Assembly: GCA_903905455.1 (NCBI GenBank)
Contig: CAIVGN010000048.1
Span: forward strand, 1 to 64,000
From: an uncultured Archangium sp.
GTDB taxonomy: Bacteria; Myxococcota; Myxococcia; Myxococcales; Myxococcaceae
DNA: 64,000 bases
Direction: 5' to 3'
Of the stretch, positions 16,176 to 22,995 are shown in pieces; the first letter of the stretch is position 1, and every line of letters begins with the position of its first letter. The notes beneath the pieces were generated by a model that saw only the letters and a program-made list of their open reading frames with translations, ran no database searches and was not told the origin of the DNA. A program made the position numbers and the translations under genes.

Positions 16176-17486
16176 ATGACCCACGCCCTCGACGTCCACC
16201 TGTTGCTCGAGCACCATCGCCTCGAGAGCGCGGTGCCCACGCTGTCTCACGCGGTGCTCCGCCTCGAGGCGACGGGGCGACCCGACCTGAAGCGGCCCCC
16301 GCTCGACCTGCTGGCCTGCATCGACGTCTCGGGCTCCATGGAGGGGCGCAAGCTCGAGGAGGTCAAGCGCGCGTTGATCGCCCTGTCGGACGAGTTGAGC
16401 GCGAGCGACCGGCTGGGCGTCACCACGTTCCAGGTCGAGGTCTGCCAGGCGCTGCCCCCCACGGCGATGGACGCGGAGGGCAAGGCGAAGCTGCGCGAGG
16501 CGGTGCGGCGCCTCGCGGCGGACGGGAGCACCTGCATGTCGGGCGGGCTGTTGGGCGCGGTGTCTGACCTGAAGTCCGCGCCGGCCCCGGCGGCCGAGGC
16601 GGTGCGGCGCGTGCTGCTCTTCACCGACGGGCACGCCAACAGTGGCATCGCGGAGAACGACCGGGCCGGGTGGGCGGCGCTGCTCGCCCAGCGCCTCGAG
16701 GGCTTCTCGGTGTCGTGGTTCGGCTTCGGCGAAGACCACGACGCCGAGTTCCTCTCGACGCTCGCCGACCAGTCCCGCGGCAACGCCTACGTGGCGAAGG
16801 ACGCCGACGCCATCACCGACGCCTTCGCGCAGGAACTCGGGGGGTTGCTCGGCGCGCGCGCCATGGAGCTGGAGCTCGAGGTCTTCGTGGCCGGAGGCGC
16901 GCTGAAGCTGCTCAACGACGAGCGCAGCGAGCACCGGGGCGACGTGCTGCTCATTCGCGTCGACGAGCTCTCGTGCGAGGAGCGCAAGGACCTCCTGGTG
17001 GAGCTCAGCCTGCCCGCGGCCGAAGGCGGGACCTCGCAGCCGGTGAAGTTCGTCGCGCGCTGGCGAGACGTGCTCAGCGGCCAGCTGCAGACCGTGAGCC
17101 ACGAGGCGACGCTCGCGTTCTCCCGCGACGGCCGCGACGCGGCCCACGCCGAGGTGCGCGAGGTGGTGGCGCTGGTGTTCGCGGCGAACGCCCAGCGGCG
17201 CGCCAGGGCCTTCGCCGAGCAGGGCCGGTGGTCCGACGCGGTGGCCGTGATGCAGGAGGCCGTGGTCCGCCTCGAGCAACTCGGCACCGAGAAGGGGCGG
17301 GTGCTCGCCGCGCACCTGCGGCGTTTCACCGAGGACTACGGCGACGACCGCAGCTACCTCTCCAGCCGCTCGAGGCTCAAGTCGGCCGAGCGCGCGATGT
17401 CGAAGCAGAAGGGCACCGGCTCGGAGCTCGACGGCGTGTACATCAGCGCGCTCAAGCGGCAGGTGCAGGTGCGCTTCAAGAAGTAG
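16176..17486 (+). CDS. von Willebrand factor type A (VWA) domain protein
   Basis: A 436-residue protein with a strong GGAGAG ribosome site before ATG 16176. The N-terminal ~35 residues are beta-type. A VWA domain spans ~45-210, with the metal-ion site D-V-S-G-S (Asp 50), a conserved Thr near D-G-S-T-C-M-S-G-G and F-T-D-G-H-A-N-S-G. After it comes a beta-rich region (~215-320), then a C-terminal helical region (~330-436) ending in basic residues. There is no signal peptide or membrane segment, so it is probably cytoplasmic, acting by Mg-dependent protein binding. It is convergent with a cluster of small minus-strand genes whose last member overlaps its 3' end by 11 bases. Confidence 0.88.
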   Translation: MTHALDVHLLLEHHRLESAVPTLSHAVLRLEATGRPDLKRPPLDLLACIDVSGSMEGRKLEEVKRALIALSDELSASDRLGVTTFQVEVCQALPPTAMDAEGKAKLREAVRRLAADGSTCMSGGLLGAVSDLKSAPAPAAEAVRRVLLFTDGHANSGIAENDRAGWAALLAQRLEGFSVSWFGFGEDHDAEFLSTLADQSRGNAYVAKDADAITDAFAQELGGLLGARAMELELEVFVAGGALKLLNDERSEHRGDVLLIRVDELSCEERKDLLVELSLPAAEGGTSQPVKFVARWRDVLSGQLQTVSHEATLAFSRDGRDAAHAEVREVVALVFAANAQRRARAFAEQGRWSDAVAVMQEAVVRLEQLGTEKGRVLAAHLRRFTEDYGDDRSYLSSRSRLKSAERAMSKQKGTGSELDGVYISALKRQVQVRFKK

Positions 17487-17664
17487 CGGCGACTTCGGTC
17501 GTCGACGACGACCTGGCCTCGTGCTCGGCGAGCTTCACTTCGGCTTCGCTGAACACGCGGCTCACGCGCTTCATCCGGGTGGTCAGCGCCCGGACCTGCG
17601 CGCGGAGCCGGGCGGCGCTCGACTGCTGGGCGGGTTGGCGGCGCTCACGGCGTTGACTGCGCAT
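17476..17664 (-). CDS. small basic coiled-coil-like protein
   Basis: A 62-residue protein from ATG 17664, preceded by a good GAGAGGAG ribosome site. It begins M-R-S-Q-R-R-E-R-R-Q-P-A and continues as one helix with heptad-like spacing (L-R-A-Q-V-R-A-L-T-T-R-M-K-R-V-S-R-V-F). It is strongly basic at the N-terminus, with an acidic/Ser-rich end. Function unknown. It overlaps the 3' end of the VWA gene by 11 bases on the opposite strand and lies about 70 bases after the 57-residue gene, so it is probably the last gene of that transcript. Confidence 0.55.
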   Translation of the reverse strand: MRSQRRERRQPAQQSSAARLRAQVRALTTRMKRVSRVFSEAEVKLAEHEARSSSTTEVAATS

Positions 17665-17734
17665 CGGGTGCTCCTCTCGAGTTGAGGGTCGGAGTGTGGC
17701 CGCGTCGCTCTGACACCAGGGGTCACGATGTGAC

Positions 17735-17908
17735 TCAGCTCCGGGGGGTGGCGTCGACGTACCAGGCCTCGTGGGCCGAGAAGACGCTGCAGCGGATGCC
17801 GGGGTAGTCGCCGCCGTCGCGCAGCAGGGCGCGCAGGGTCTCGAAGACCTCGTCACCGCCGGGAGGGAACGCATCGGGTTGACGGCAGTCACAGCTGGAG
17901 GAGTGCAT
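17735..17908 (-). CDS. small hypothetical protein
   Basis: A 57-residue frame from ATG 17908: M-H-S-S-S-C-D-C-R-Q at the start, then an acidic helix (D-E-V-F-E-T-L-R-A-L-L-R-D-G-G-D-Y-P-G-I) and a beta-like end (S-V-F-S-A-H-E-A-W-Y-V-D-A-T). It looks protein-like in composition and is unlike the shadow frames around it. No family is recognised. A C-x-C pair near the N-terminus might bind metal, but that is speculative. It follows the sigma-like gene on the same strand after 61 bases. Confidence 0.45.
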   Translation of the reverse strand: MHSSSCDCRQPDAFPPGGDEVFETLRALLRDGGDYPGIRCSVFSAHEAWYVDATPRS

Positions 17909-17969
17909 GCCTGCCTTCGACGCTGAGGGGTGGAGCGGCTGACAGCAAGCGTAGAGCCAGCGAGCGGCG

Positions 17970-18809
17970 CTACGCCACGCCGAGCTGTTCGATGGCCCGG
18001 GCGACCGTCTCGCGATCGGCCCCGTGCCGCCGGGCCACGCGCTTGAGCACCGTCTCCACACGTACGTAGCGCGCGTGGGCCGTCGAAAGCGCGAGGCCCA
18101 GGCGCCGCGCCATCTCCGCGAAGCCCAGGGGCCGCAGGGTGAGTACCTGGCGTCCCTCGGGGCCCACCTCGTCGAGGAAGGTCTCCACCACCGCGGCGCT
18201 GGTGGCCCCGGCGGCGAGCGTCTCGAGGGCGTTCTTCGAACCCGAGGCGAGCTGCGCGACCTCCTCGTCCGCCGAGGTGTTCACCCCGAAGGCGTAGGCG
18301 AGCATCAACGCCGAGGTGAGCGCCGGCACGGTGGCGGCCACGTCCCGCTCCACGAGCTCGGCGCACGCGGAGGCCACCAGCCCGCGCACGAAGCGGCCCG
18401 ACTTCTCGACCGTCACCGGCAGGCCCGCGGCCACCGGCAGCCCGTCGGCCAGGGCCGCTTTCACCACCTCGCGCAGCGCCCGCTGCACGTCCCACGCGGG
18501 GTTGCCGTCGACCGCGAGGTTCTTGAGCATCGAGCGCACGTAGGCGGTGAAGCTCGCGGGCGACATCGCCGCCCACTCGGCCTCCAGCCGCTTCGCGCCG
18601 CCCTGGCCCCGCAGCGAGAGCACCTTCACCAGGAACTCCTGCACCAGGTCGTCGACCTCGTCTTCGCCCACCCTGCGCCCGCCGCGCGACGCCCGCAGGG
18701 CCTTCGCCGCCAGCCGGCGCAGCGCCCGCGCGGGCAGCACGTCACCCTTCACCCGGCCCTGCACCAGCAACACCAGGCACGACTGCAGCTTCTCTGCGTA
18801 GGCAGACAT
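17970..18809 (-). CDS. atypical sigma-70-like protein
   Basis: A 279-residue protein. The N-terminal part has a region-2-like stretch, E-V-D-D-L-V-Q-E-F-L-V-K-V-L (about residue 50), followed by S-F-T-A-Y-V-R-S-M-L-K-N-L-A-V-D, as in ECF sigma factors. The C-terminal part has a region-4-like helix-turn-helix: L-T-L-R-P-L-G-F-A-E-M-A-R-R-L-G-L-A-L-S-T-A-H-A-R. Between them lie ~110 residues with no counterpart in ordinary ECF factors (usually a 20-40-residue linker). It could be a diverged sigma factor or a DNA-binding protein derived from one. A near-consensus promoter with a palindrome lies upstream (18888-18916). No anti-sigma gene is adjacent. Confidence 0.6.
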   Translation of the reverse strand: MSAYAEKLQSCLVLLVQGRVKGDVLPARALRRLAAKALRASRGGRRVGEDEVDDLVQEFLVKVLSLRGQGGAKRLEAEWAAMSPASFTAYVRSMLKNLAVDGNPAWDVQRALREVVKAALADGLPVAAGLPVTVEKSGRFVRGLVASACAELVERDVAATVPALTSALMLAYAFGVNTSADEEVAQLASGSKNALETLAAGATSAAVVETFLDEVGPEGRQVLTLRPLGFAEMARRLGLALSTAHARYVRVETVLKRVARRHGADRETVARAIEQLGVA

Positions 18810-18887
18810 GAGACCCCCGTTCGTTTTGGTGGACAGTGTTCAGCGGCTGTCGAGGGTCACCACGTCGACCCATCAGAGACATCGACG

Positions 18888-18916
18888 CTTATACAGTTTT
18901 AGTGACTCTAAGTCAA
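18888..18916 (-). promoter_or_regulatory. near-consensus sigma-70 promoter with overlapping palindrome
   Basis: On the minus strand, TTGACT is followed by a 17-base spacer and TATAAG, a very good housekeeping promoter in an AT-rich island of otherwise GC-rich DNA. The palindrome TGACT-TAG-AGTCA (18903-18915) overlaps the -35 hexamer and could be an operator. It drives the sigma-like gene starting at 18809, about 80 bases downstream. Confidence 0.7.
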
Positions 18917-18937
18917 GACTGTGGAACTTGATTGGGC

Positions 18938-19561
18938 TCAACAGCTGGCGTTGGGGGAGGGGATGCCGAAGGGCGTGGCCTGCTGGCCGAGGGTCCGGGC
19001 GCGGGTCTCCGACGACGCGGCGGTGGGCTCGTCACCGCGACGGCGGGCGGCCTCGGCGCGCAGCGTCCACGCATCGGCCAGCGAGGGCTCGAGCAGGGTG
19101 GTCGACTCGAGCAGCTTCCACGCGGCGTCGAGGCGGCCCGCGGCGAGGTGCACCCGGGCCATGGCGACGTGGCAGCGGGCGTCGGCTTCCCCGGCGTGCA
19201 CCAGCAGCGCGTAGGCGCGGCCCACGGCGGCGTGCTGCGCGGGCTCCAGGCTCTGGGCGCAGAGGTCCCGACGCAGGGCCGTGGCCGCCTCGACGAAGCG
19301 CTCGCAGTGCGCGGGGTGCATCGGGTCGGCGAGGACCGCGGCCGACGCCGCGCGGAAGGACGCCTCGGGGTCGCCGTGGCGCTCCCAGGCCAGGGAGGCG
19401 CCCCAGTGGAGGTAGGACGACTCGAGGCCCAGGTCCGCGGCCTTCGCCAGCAGGGCCACGTACGCGTCGCGGGCGGGCTCGAAGTCCTCCGCGTCGAGCA
19501 GGCGCTTGGCCGCTTCGACCTCCGTCTTCAGTGCTTCGACCTGCTCTCGGGTGGCGCTCAT
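18938..19561 (-). CDS. TPR-like helical repeat protein A
   Basis: A 207-residue all-helical protein with tetratricopeptide-like pairs, such as Y-L-H-W-G-A-S-L-A-W-E-R-H-G-D-P-E-A-S-F-R and A-M-A-R-V-H-L-A-A-G-R-L-D-A-A-W. TPR repeats mediate protein-protein contacts. It is clearly paralogous to the preceding gene product (19565-20182): both share the W-x-H-W block, the A-A/D-P turn and a similar C-terminus with P-F-x-I-S/P. Its start lies three bases after the upstream stop with GGAG in front, so the pair is co-translated. No signal peptide. Confidence 0.72.
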   Translation of the reverse strand: MSATREQVEALKTEVEAAKRLLDAEDFEPARDAYVALLAKAADLGLESSYLHWGASLAWERHGDPEASFRAASAAVLADPMHPAHCERFVEAATALRRDLCAQSLEPAQHAAVGRAYALLVHAGEADARCHVAMARVHLAAGRLDAAWKLLESTTLLEPSLADAWTLRAEAARRRGDEPTAASSETRARTLGQQATPFGIPSPNASC

Positions 19562-19564
19562 GGG

Positions 19565-20182
19565 TCAGCTCTCCTGGTGGTGGGGGGAAATGGCGAAGGG
19601 CACGTCGTCCTGGCCGCGCGCCTGGCCCTCGGCTTCGAAGCCGGCGGCGGCGCTGAGGTCGCCTTGCTGGCGGGCGAGGCGGGCGCGCTCGGCCCACACG
19701 TCACGCGAGGCGGGGGCGGTGAGGCACAGCGCGTCGACGAGGCTCACCGCGCGCTCGAGCTGGGCGGTCGCGGCGAGGTGCCGGGCCATGAGCAGGTGGG
19801 TGGGCACGTCGACGTCGCCGGACTGCTGCAGCAGCGCGTAGAGCTTCGGCACCGACGGGTCGTCGACGTCGACCTCCTGCAGGTGGGCGTGGATGCGGCG
19901 CACGATGATGTCGAACGAGCGCTGGGAGTCGGTGCTCAGCGGGTCGAGCGCCAGGGACCTGCGGATGGAGTGGAGCGCCATGTCGTATTCCTCGAGGTGG
20001 TCGTGTGAGACAGCGATGGCCCAGTGCACCCAGGCGGAGCGGAGCCCGAGGCTCTCGAGCTGGCGGCCGAGCTCGAGGTAGGCCTCGAGCGCGCGGGGGA
20101 AGTCCTGCTGCTGTTGTGCTTCGCCGGCCTCGCGGGCCATGGCGTGAAGCCGGCGCATCCGGGTGTCTGGGAAGGTCCGCAT
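19565..20182 (-). CDS. TPR-like helical repeat protein B
   Basis: A 205-residue helical repeat protein, the partner and paralogue of the next gene product. Repeats include A-L-E-A-Y-L-E-L-G-R-Q-L-E-S-L-G, V-H-W-A-I-A-V-S-H-D-H-L-E-E-Y-D-M-A-L and L-L-M-A-R-H-L-A-A-T-A-Q-L-E-R-A. ATG 20182 follows GAGGACACC. No catalytic residues or membrane segments are seen. Two such paralogues in tandem suggest a heterodimer or recent duplication. Role unknown. Confidence 0.72.
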   Translation of the reverse strand: MRTFPDTRMRRLHAMAREAGEAQQQQDFPRALEAYLELGRQLESLGLRSAWVHWAIAVSHDHLEEYDMALHSIRRSLALDPLSTDSQRSFDIIVRRIHAHLQEVDVDDPSVPKLYALLQQSGDVDVPTHLLMARHLAATAQLERAVSLVDALCLTAPASRDVWAERARLARQQGDLSAAAGFEAEGQARGQDDVPFAISPHHQES

Positions 20183-20388
20183 CGGTGTCCTCGGTCGGTA
20201 GGGGGTTCAGCCTGGTGACGGCACCGCGCGGTCGCTTTCCGGCGGCCGTACGGAGCTGACGCCCTCCTCGTGCGGACATGACAGCCGCGGTGGACGGGCC
20301 CTGACCCCAGGTGACAGGGCACCCTTCGGTTCACGGTCGAGGGCGGCCAGGTCGCCGCCCATCAAAGACCGGGAAGGGGACTGCGGAG

Positions 20389-20415
20389 GCAGGTCTCCCG
20401 CATGCGGAGACCTGC
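20389..20415 (-). terminator. perfect hairpin downstream of the 124-residue gene
   Basis: GCAGGTCTCC (20389-20398) and GGAGACCTGC (20406-20415) form a perfect 10-bp stem with a 7-base loop. It lies 19 bases beyond the stop of the minus-strand gene 20435-20809 and probably ends its transcript, although no T-tract follows. The ~250-base gap 20183-20434 holds nothing else that could be recognised. Confidence 0.5.
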
Positions 20416-20434
20416 GCTCGAACGGCTCAGCGAA

Positions 20435-20809
20435 TCAGTGCCGGGGCCAGCCGGCGAACAGCACCGCCGTGGGCAGGCCACGGGTGAAGGAGGTCACCGC
20501 GACCGACTGGCCGGGCTTGAGCTTGCCCAGGAAGGACTCGATGCCCCCCTCGATGCCGTGCTTGGTGGGGTGCTTCGAGCCGAAGTGATCGTGCAGGTCC
20601 TTCGAGGAGAGCACCCAGCACGCGCCGTCCTGCGCCTCGGTGGCCATGGTGTCCACGTCGAGCACGTTGCCGGTGCCGGCCTTGCCCGCCTTGGTGCGGA
20701 GCTCGGCGATCGGCGCGTCTCCGGCGATCTCCTTCTGCACGTGGTCGAGGGTCTGCTCGAGGGTGTTGGTCCAGTTGCTCCAGTTGCTCCAGCTCTTCTT
20801 GGCGATCAT
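20435..20809 (-). CDS. hypothetical protein with W-S-N repeat
   Basis: A 124-residue protein from ATG 20809 (M-I-A-K-K-S-W-S-N-W-S-N-W-T-N). The N-terminus holds an aromatic W-S-N repeat coded by a 9-base direct DNA repeat. The body has an acidic helix (L-E-Q-T-L-D-H-V-Q-K-E-I-A-G-D) and a Gly/His-rich central stretch (D-H-F-G-S-K-H-P-T-K-H-G). The end is beta-rich and hydrophobic. No signal peptide and no known family. It is monocistronic between a hairpin and an upstream direct repeat (20826-20852) that could bind a regulator. Confidence 0.65.
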   Translation of the reverse strand: MIAKKSWSNWSNWTNTLEQTLDHVQKEIAGDAPIAELRTKAGKAGTGNVLDVDTMATEAQDGACWVLSSKDLHDHFGSKHPTKHGIEGGIESFLGKLKPGQSVAVTSFTRGLPTAVLFAGWPRH

Positions 20810-20825
20810 GTGTGGTGCCTCGGTT

Positions 20826-20852
20826 ACGGACGTGAGGGTGACGGACGTGAGG
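20826..20852 (-). repeat. tandem 12-base direct repeat upstream of the W-S-N gene
   Basis: ACGGACGTGAGG occurs twice, at 20826-20837 and 20841-20852, with 15-base periodicity. It lies 17-43 bases upstream of the start codon at 20809, a position suited to operator half-sites. No clear promoter hexamers accompany it. Confidence 0.5.
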
Positions 20853-20888
20853 TCGGGGAGCCTACAGCAGGCATTCGGCCGCGCAGGG

Positions 20889-21233
20889 CTACTTGGAGAC
20901 CGTGACGTCGAGCGTGCGGTGTGGCCAGGAGCGGGTGCCGTACCAGAACCCACACGTGGTGCGCCCGGGCTTCACCGCCTTGAGCAGCAGCGAGTCGAGC
21001 GTCGCGCCCAGGGTGAGCAGCGGCTCGTCGCACTGCATGAGCACGATGGGCAGGTCGAAGCGCAGCTCCGCGGTCTCGCCCATGCGCATCGTGAGCACGT
21101 CGGTGACGCCCGCGTCGTCGAGCCAGCCCCCGTCGGCGTGAGACCAGCTCCACTTCGAGGCCGGCGCGGGCGTGGGTTCAGGGGCGACGCCGCCGTCCGC
21201 CGCCAACACCGAGAGGATGAGCCACAGCAGCAT
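20889..21233 (-). CDS. small secreted hypothetical protein
   Basis: A 114-residue protein from ATG 21233. The first 12 residues (M-L-L-W-L-I-L-S-V-L-A-A) form a short signal-peptide core with a likely cleavage site after A-A. The mature part begins with a Pro/Ala linker and then a small beta-rich domain containing W-S-W-S-H-A-D-G-G-W-L-D-D-A-G, E-L-R-F-D-L-P-I-V-L and a C-terminal T-T-C-G-F-W-Y-G-T. A single pair of Cys (M-Q-C-D and T-T-C-G) might form a disulfide. It is probably periplasmic or secreted. No family is recognised. Confidence 0.62.
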   Translation of the reverse strand: MLLWLILSVLAADGGVAPEPTPAPASKWSWSHADGGWLDDAGVTDVLTMRMGETAELRFDLPIVLMQCDEPLLTLGATLDSLLLKAVKPGRTTCGFWYGTRSWPHRTLDVTVSK

Positions 21234-21289
21234 GGGCCCATCGTCTGCCCTCGCCACCCGGTGCGCAAACTTCGCTACAACGGTTCCCC

Positions 21290-21846
21290 GTGAGCGACAT
21301 CGCCGTCGAGGAGCTGGGCCGCCATCGGCGACGCCCCGCTCGCGCCCTGGGAGATGAGCCTCGGGTACCACACGCCGTTCTGGGCGACGCTGGGCGAGGA
21401 GCAGCGCCTCGCGCATGATGGCCGCCTGGACCTACCAGTTGCTCGAGCGCCGGGCGCACCGCCACCCGCTCTACGCCGCGATGTACGAGGCGATGCAGCG
21501 CGCCACCATCACCTACACCTTCAGCGACCGCATCACGACGGGCCAGGAGCGCGCCATGTCGCACCGCGCGGTGCCGCAGATGAAGGCCCTGCGCGCGCTG
21601 GGCCACGAGACCCTGCGGGACCTCGTGGACGCGCACTTCGACGGGGTGACCGGCCTCGAGCACGCGAAGAACGAGTTCATGCCGAAGTTCAACCAGCGGC
21701 TGCTCGACCGCGCCGGGCTGTCAGCCGAAGACAAGCAGGTGTGGTTCGAGTTGCTGGTCTCGCTGCAGCGCAACCTGCGCTTCTTCCCCGAGGGCTACGC
21801 GCCGGGCACGGCGGTGTCCGAGGCGTTCGAAGAAGACCTTCACTGA
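21290..21846 (+). pseudogene. frameshifted hypothetical gene; intact tail at 21415-21846
   Basis: The reading frame 21415-21846 alone codes 143 residues (M-M-A-A-W-T-Y-Q-L-L-E-R-R ... S-E-A-F-E-E-D-L-H), a helical protein. The sequence before it is also protein-like but in other frames: G-T-G start 21290 gives S-D-I-A-V-E-E-L-G, then a different frame gives P-W-E-M-S-L-G-Y-H-T-P-F-W-A-T-L-G-E-E-Q-R-L-A-H-D, then the long frame. Two successive +1 shifts would restore one protein of about 185 residues. No family is recognised. Either the gene is decaying or the sequence has base errors; the shorter frame could still be expressed. Confidence 0.5.
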
Positions 21847-22544
21847 GGCGTCAGCGGCAGCGCCCGCCACGCGCCGGGGCTGAGGTCGCCCAGTTCGAAG
21901 TCTCCGAAGCGCGTGCGCGCGAGGCTCACCACGTGGAGCCCGTGGGCGGCGAACATGCGGCGCACCTGGTGGTAGCGGCCCTCGCGCACGGTCACCTCGG
22001 CGCGGCGGTCCCCCAGCAGCTTCAGGGTGGCGGGCAGGGTGCGCTCGACGGCGTCGCCTTCCTTCAGGTCGATGCCCGCGGCGAAGGCGGCGATGAGCGC
22101 GGCTGCCGGTTCGGCGTCGAGCGTGGCGAGGTAGGTCTTGTCCACGTGGTGCCGGGGCGAGGTGAAGCGCTGCACCAGCGCGCCCTGGTCGGTCACCAGC
22201 AGGAGCCCCGAGGTGTCCTTGTCGAGCCGGCCCACGGTGGTCACCTTCGGCTCGCGGTGCAGCCAGCGCGGCGGCAGGAGATCGTACACCCGCGGCCCCT
22301 CGCTCGAGTCGTGGCTGCACACCAGGCCCACCGGCTTGTGCACCATCACCAGCAGGCCGTCGGGGAAGTCGAGCGGCACGTCGTCGAGGCGCACCAGGCC
22401 CGGGGTCACGCGCCGGCTGGCGTCGTCGAGCGGCTGGCCGTCGAGCGTCACGCGCCCCTCGTCACACAGTCCCTGCGCCTCTTTGCGCGAGCAGTACCCC
22501 AGGGAGCCCAGCAGTTGATCGAGTCGGCGCACCCTTTGCCCCAT
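21840..22544 (-). CDS. rsuA: 16S rRNA pseudouridine synthase, RsuA family
   Basis: A 234-residue enzyme that converts a uridine to pseudouridine in 16S rRNA (U516 in E. coli RsuA). An S4 RNA-binding domain opens the protein (~6-60: R-R-L-D-Q-L-L-G-S-L-G-Y-C-S-R-K-E-A). The catalytic G-R-L-D-K-D-T-S-G has Asp 108, and the usual K-T-Y-L-A, V-H-K-P-V-G-L-V-C-S-H-D and R-R-M-F-A-A motifs are present. The related RluB/RluE families share these motifs, so the exact target nucleotide is an inference from length. It is convergent with the upstream frameshifted gene by seven bases. Confidence 0.88.
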   Translation of the reverse strand: MGQRVRRLDQLLGSLGYCSRKEAQGLCDEGRVTLDGQPLDDASRRVTPGLVRLDDVPLDFPDGLLVMVHKPVGLVCSHDSSEGPRVYDLLPPRWLHREPKVTTVGRLDKDTSGLLLVTDQGALVQRFTSPRHHVDKTYLATLDAEPAAALIAAFAAGIDLKEGDAVERTLPATLKLLGDRRAEVTVREGRYHQVRRMFAAHGLHVVSLARTRFGDFELGDLSPGAWRALPLTPQ

Positions 22545-22599
22545 ACGTCACACGGTCGTCACAGCCAACGCGCGCGGCCTTCGTTACAAGGGCGTCACC

Positions 22600-22989
22600 G
22601 TGTTTGAAGCCGTTCTGCCCGCGAGCGCCGAGGTCTGTTTCAACGAGTTCGTCGACCTGCGCACCGCGCGGCTGTGGTTGCCGGGGCTCAAGAAGGCGCG
22701 GGTGGTGCGCAGCGACGACAAGGGCCGCCCGCTCGAGGTGAGCTACGAGTTCGGCGACGTGCTCTCGTACGCGCTGGTCTACGCCTACGACGAGGCGGGG
22801 CGGCAGGTGCGCTGGGTGCCGTCGGCGGGGCTGCAGGACGCCGTGTCGGGGACGGCCAGCTTCGAGCCCGAGGCCGAGGGCTGCCACTTCCGCTATTCGC
22901 TCGAGAGCCTGCGCGGCCGCTCGCCGAACCACGAGCAGGAGGTCGCCCAGGCCTTCGCGTCGTGGATCCGCTCGCGCCGCATGCGCTGA
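22600..22989 (+). CDS. SRPBCC-like (polyketide cyclase-type) small protein
   Basis: A 129-residue protein from GTG 22600. The pattern E-A-V-L-P-A-S-A-E-V-C-F-N-E-F-V-D-L, then W-L-P-G-L-K-K-A-R-V-V, two long beta stretches (L-E-V-S-Y-E-F; A-L-V-Y-A-Y-D) and a final amphipathic helix with Q-E-V-A-Q-A-F-A-S-W fits the START/SRPBCC fold, which binds hydrophobic ligands. No catalytic residues can be assigned. It is divergent from rsuA; the 55-base gap holds both promoters. It ends six bases before a convergent thioesterase gene. Confidence 0.62.
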   Translation: MFEAVLPASAEVCFNEFVDLRTARLWLPGLKKARVVRSDDKGRPLEVSYEFGDVLSYALVYAYDEAGRQVRWVPSAGLQDAVSGTASFEPEAEGCHFRYSLESLRGRSPNHEQEVAQAFASWIRSRRMR

Positions 22990-22995
22990 GCTTCG

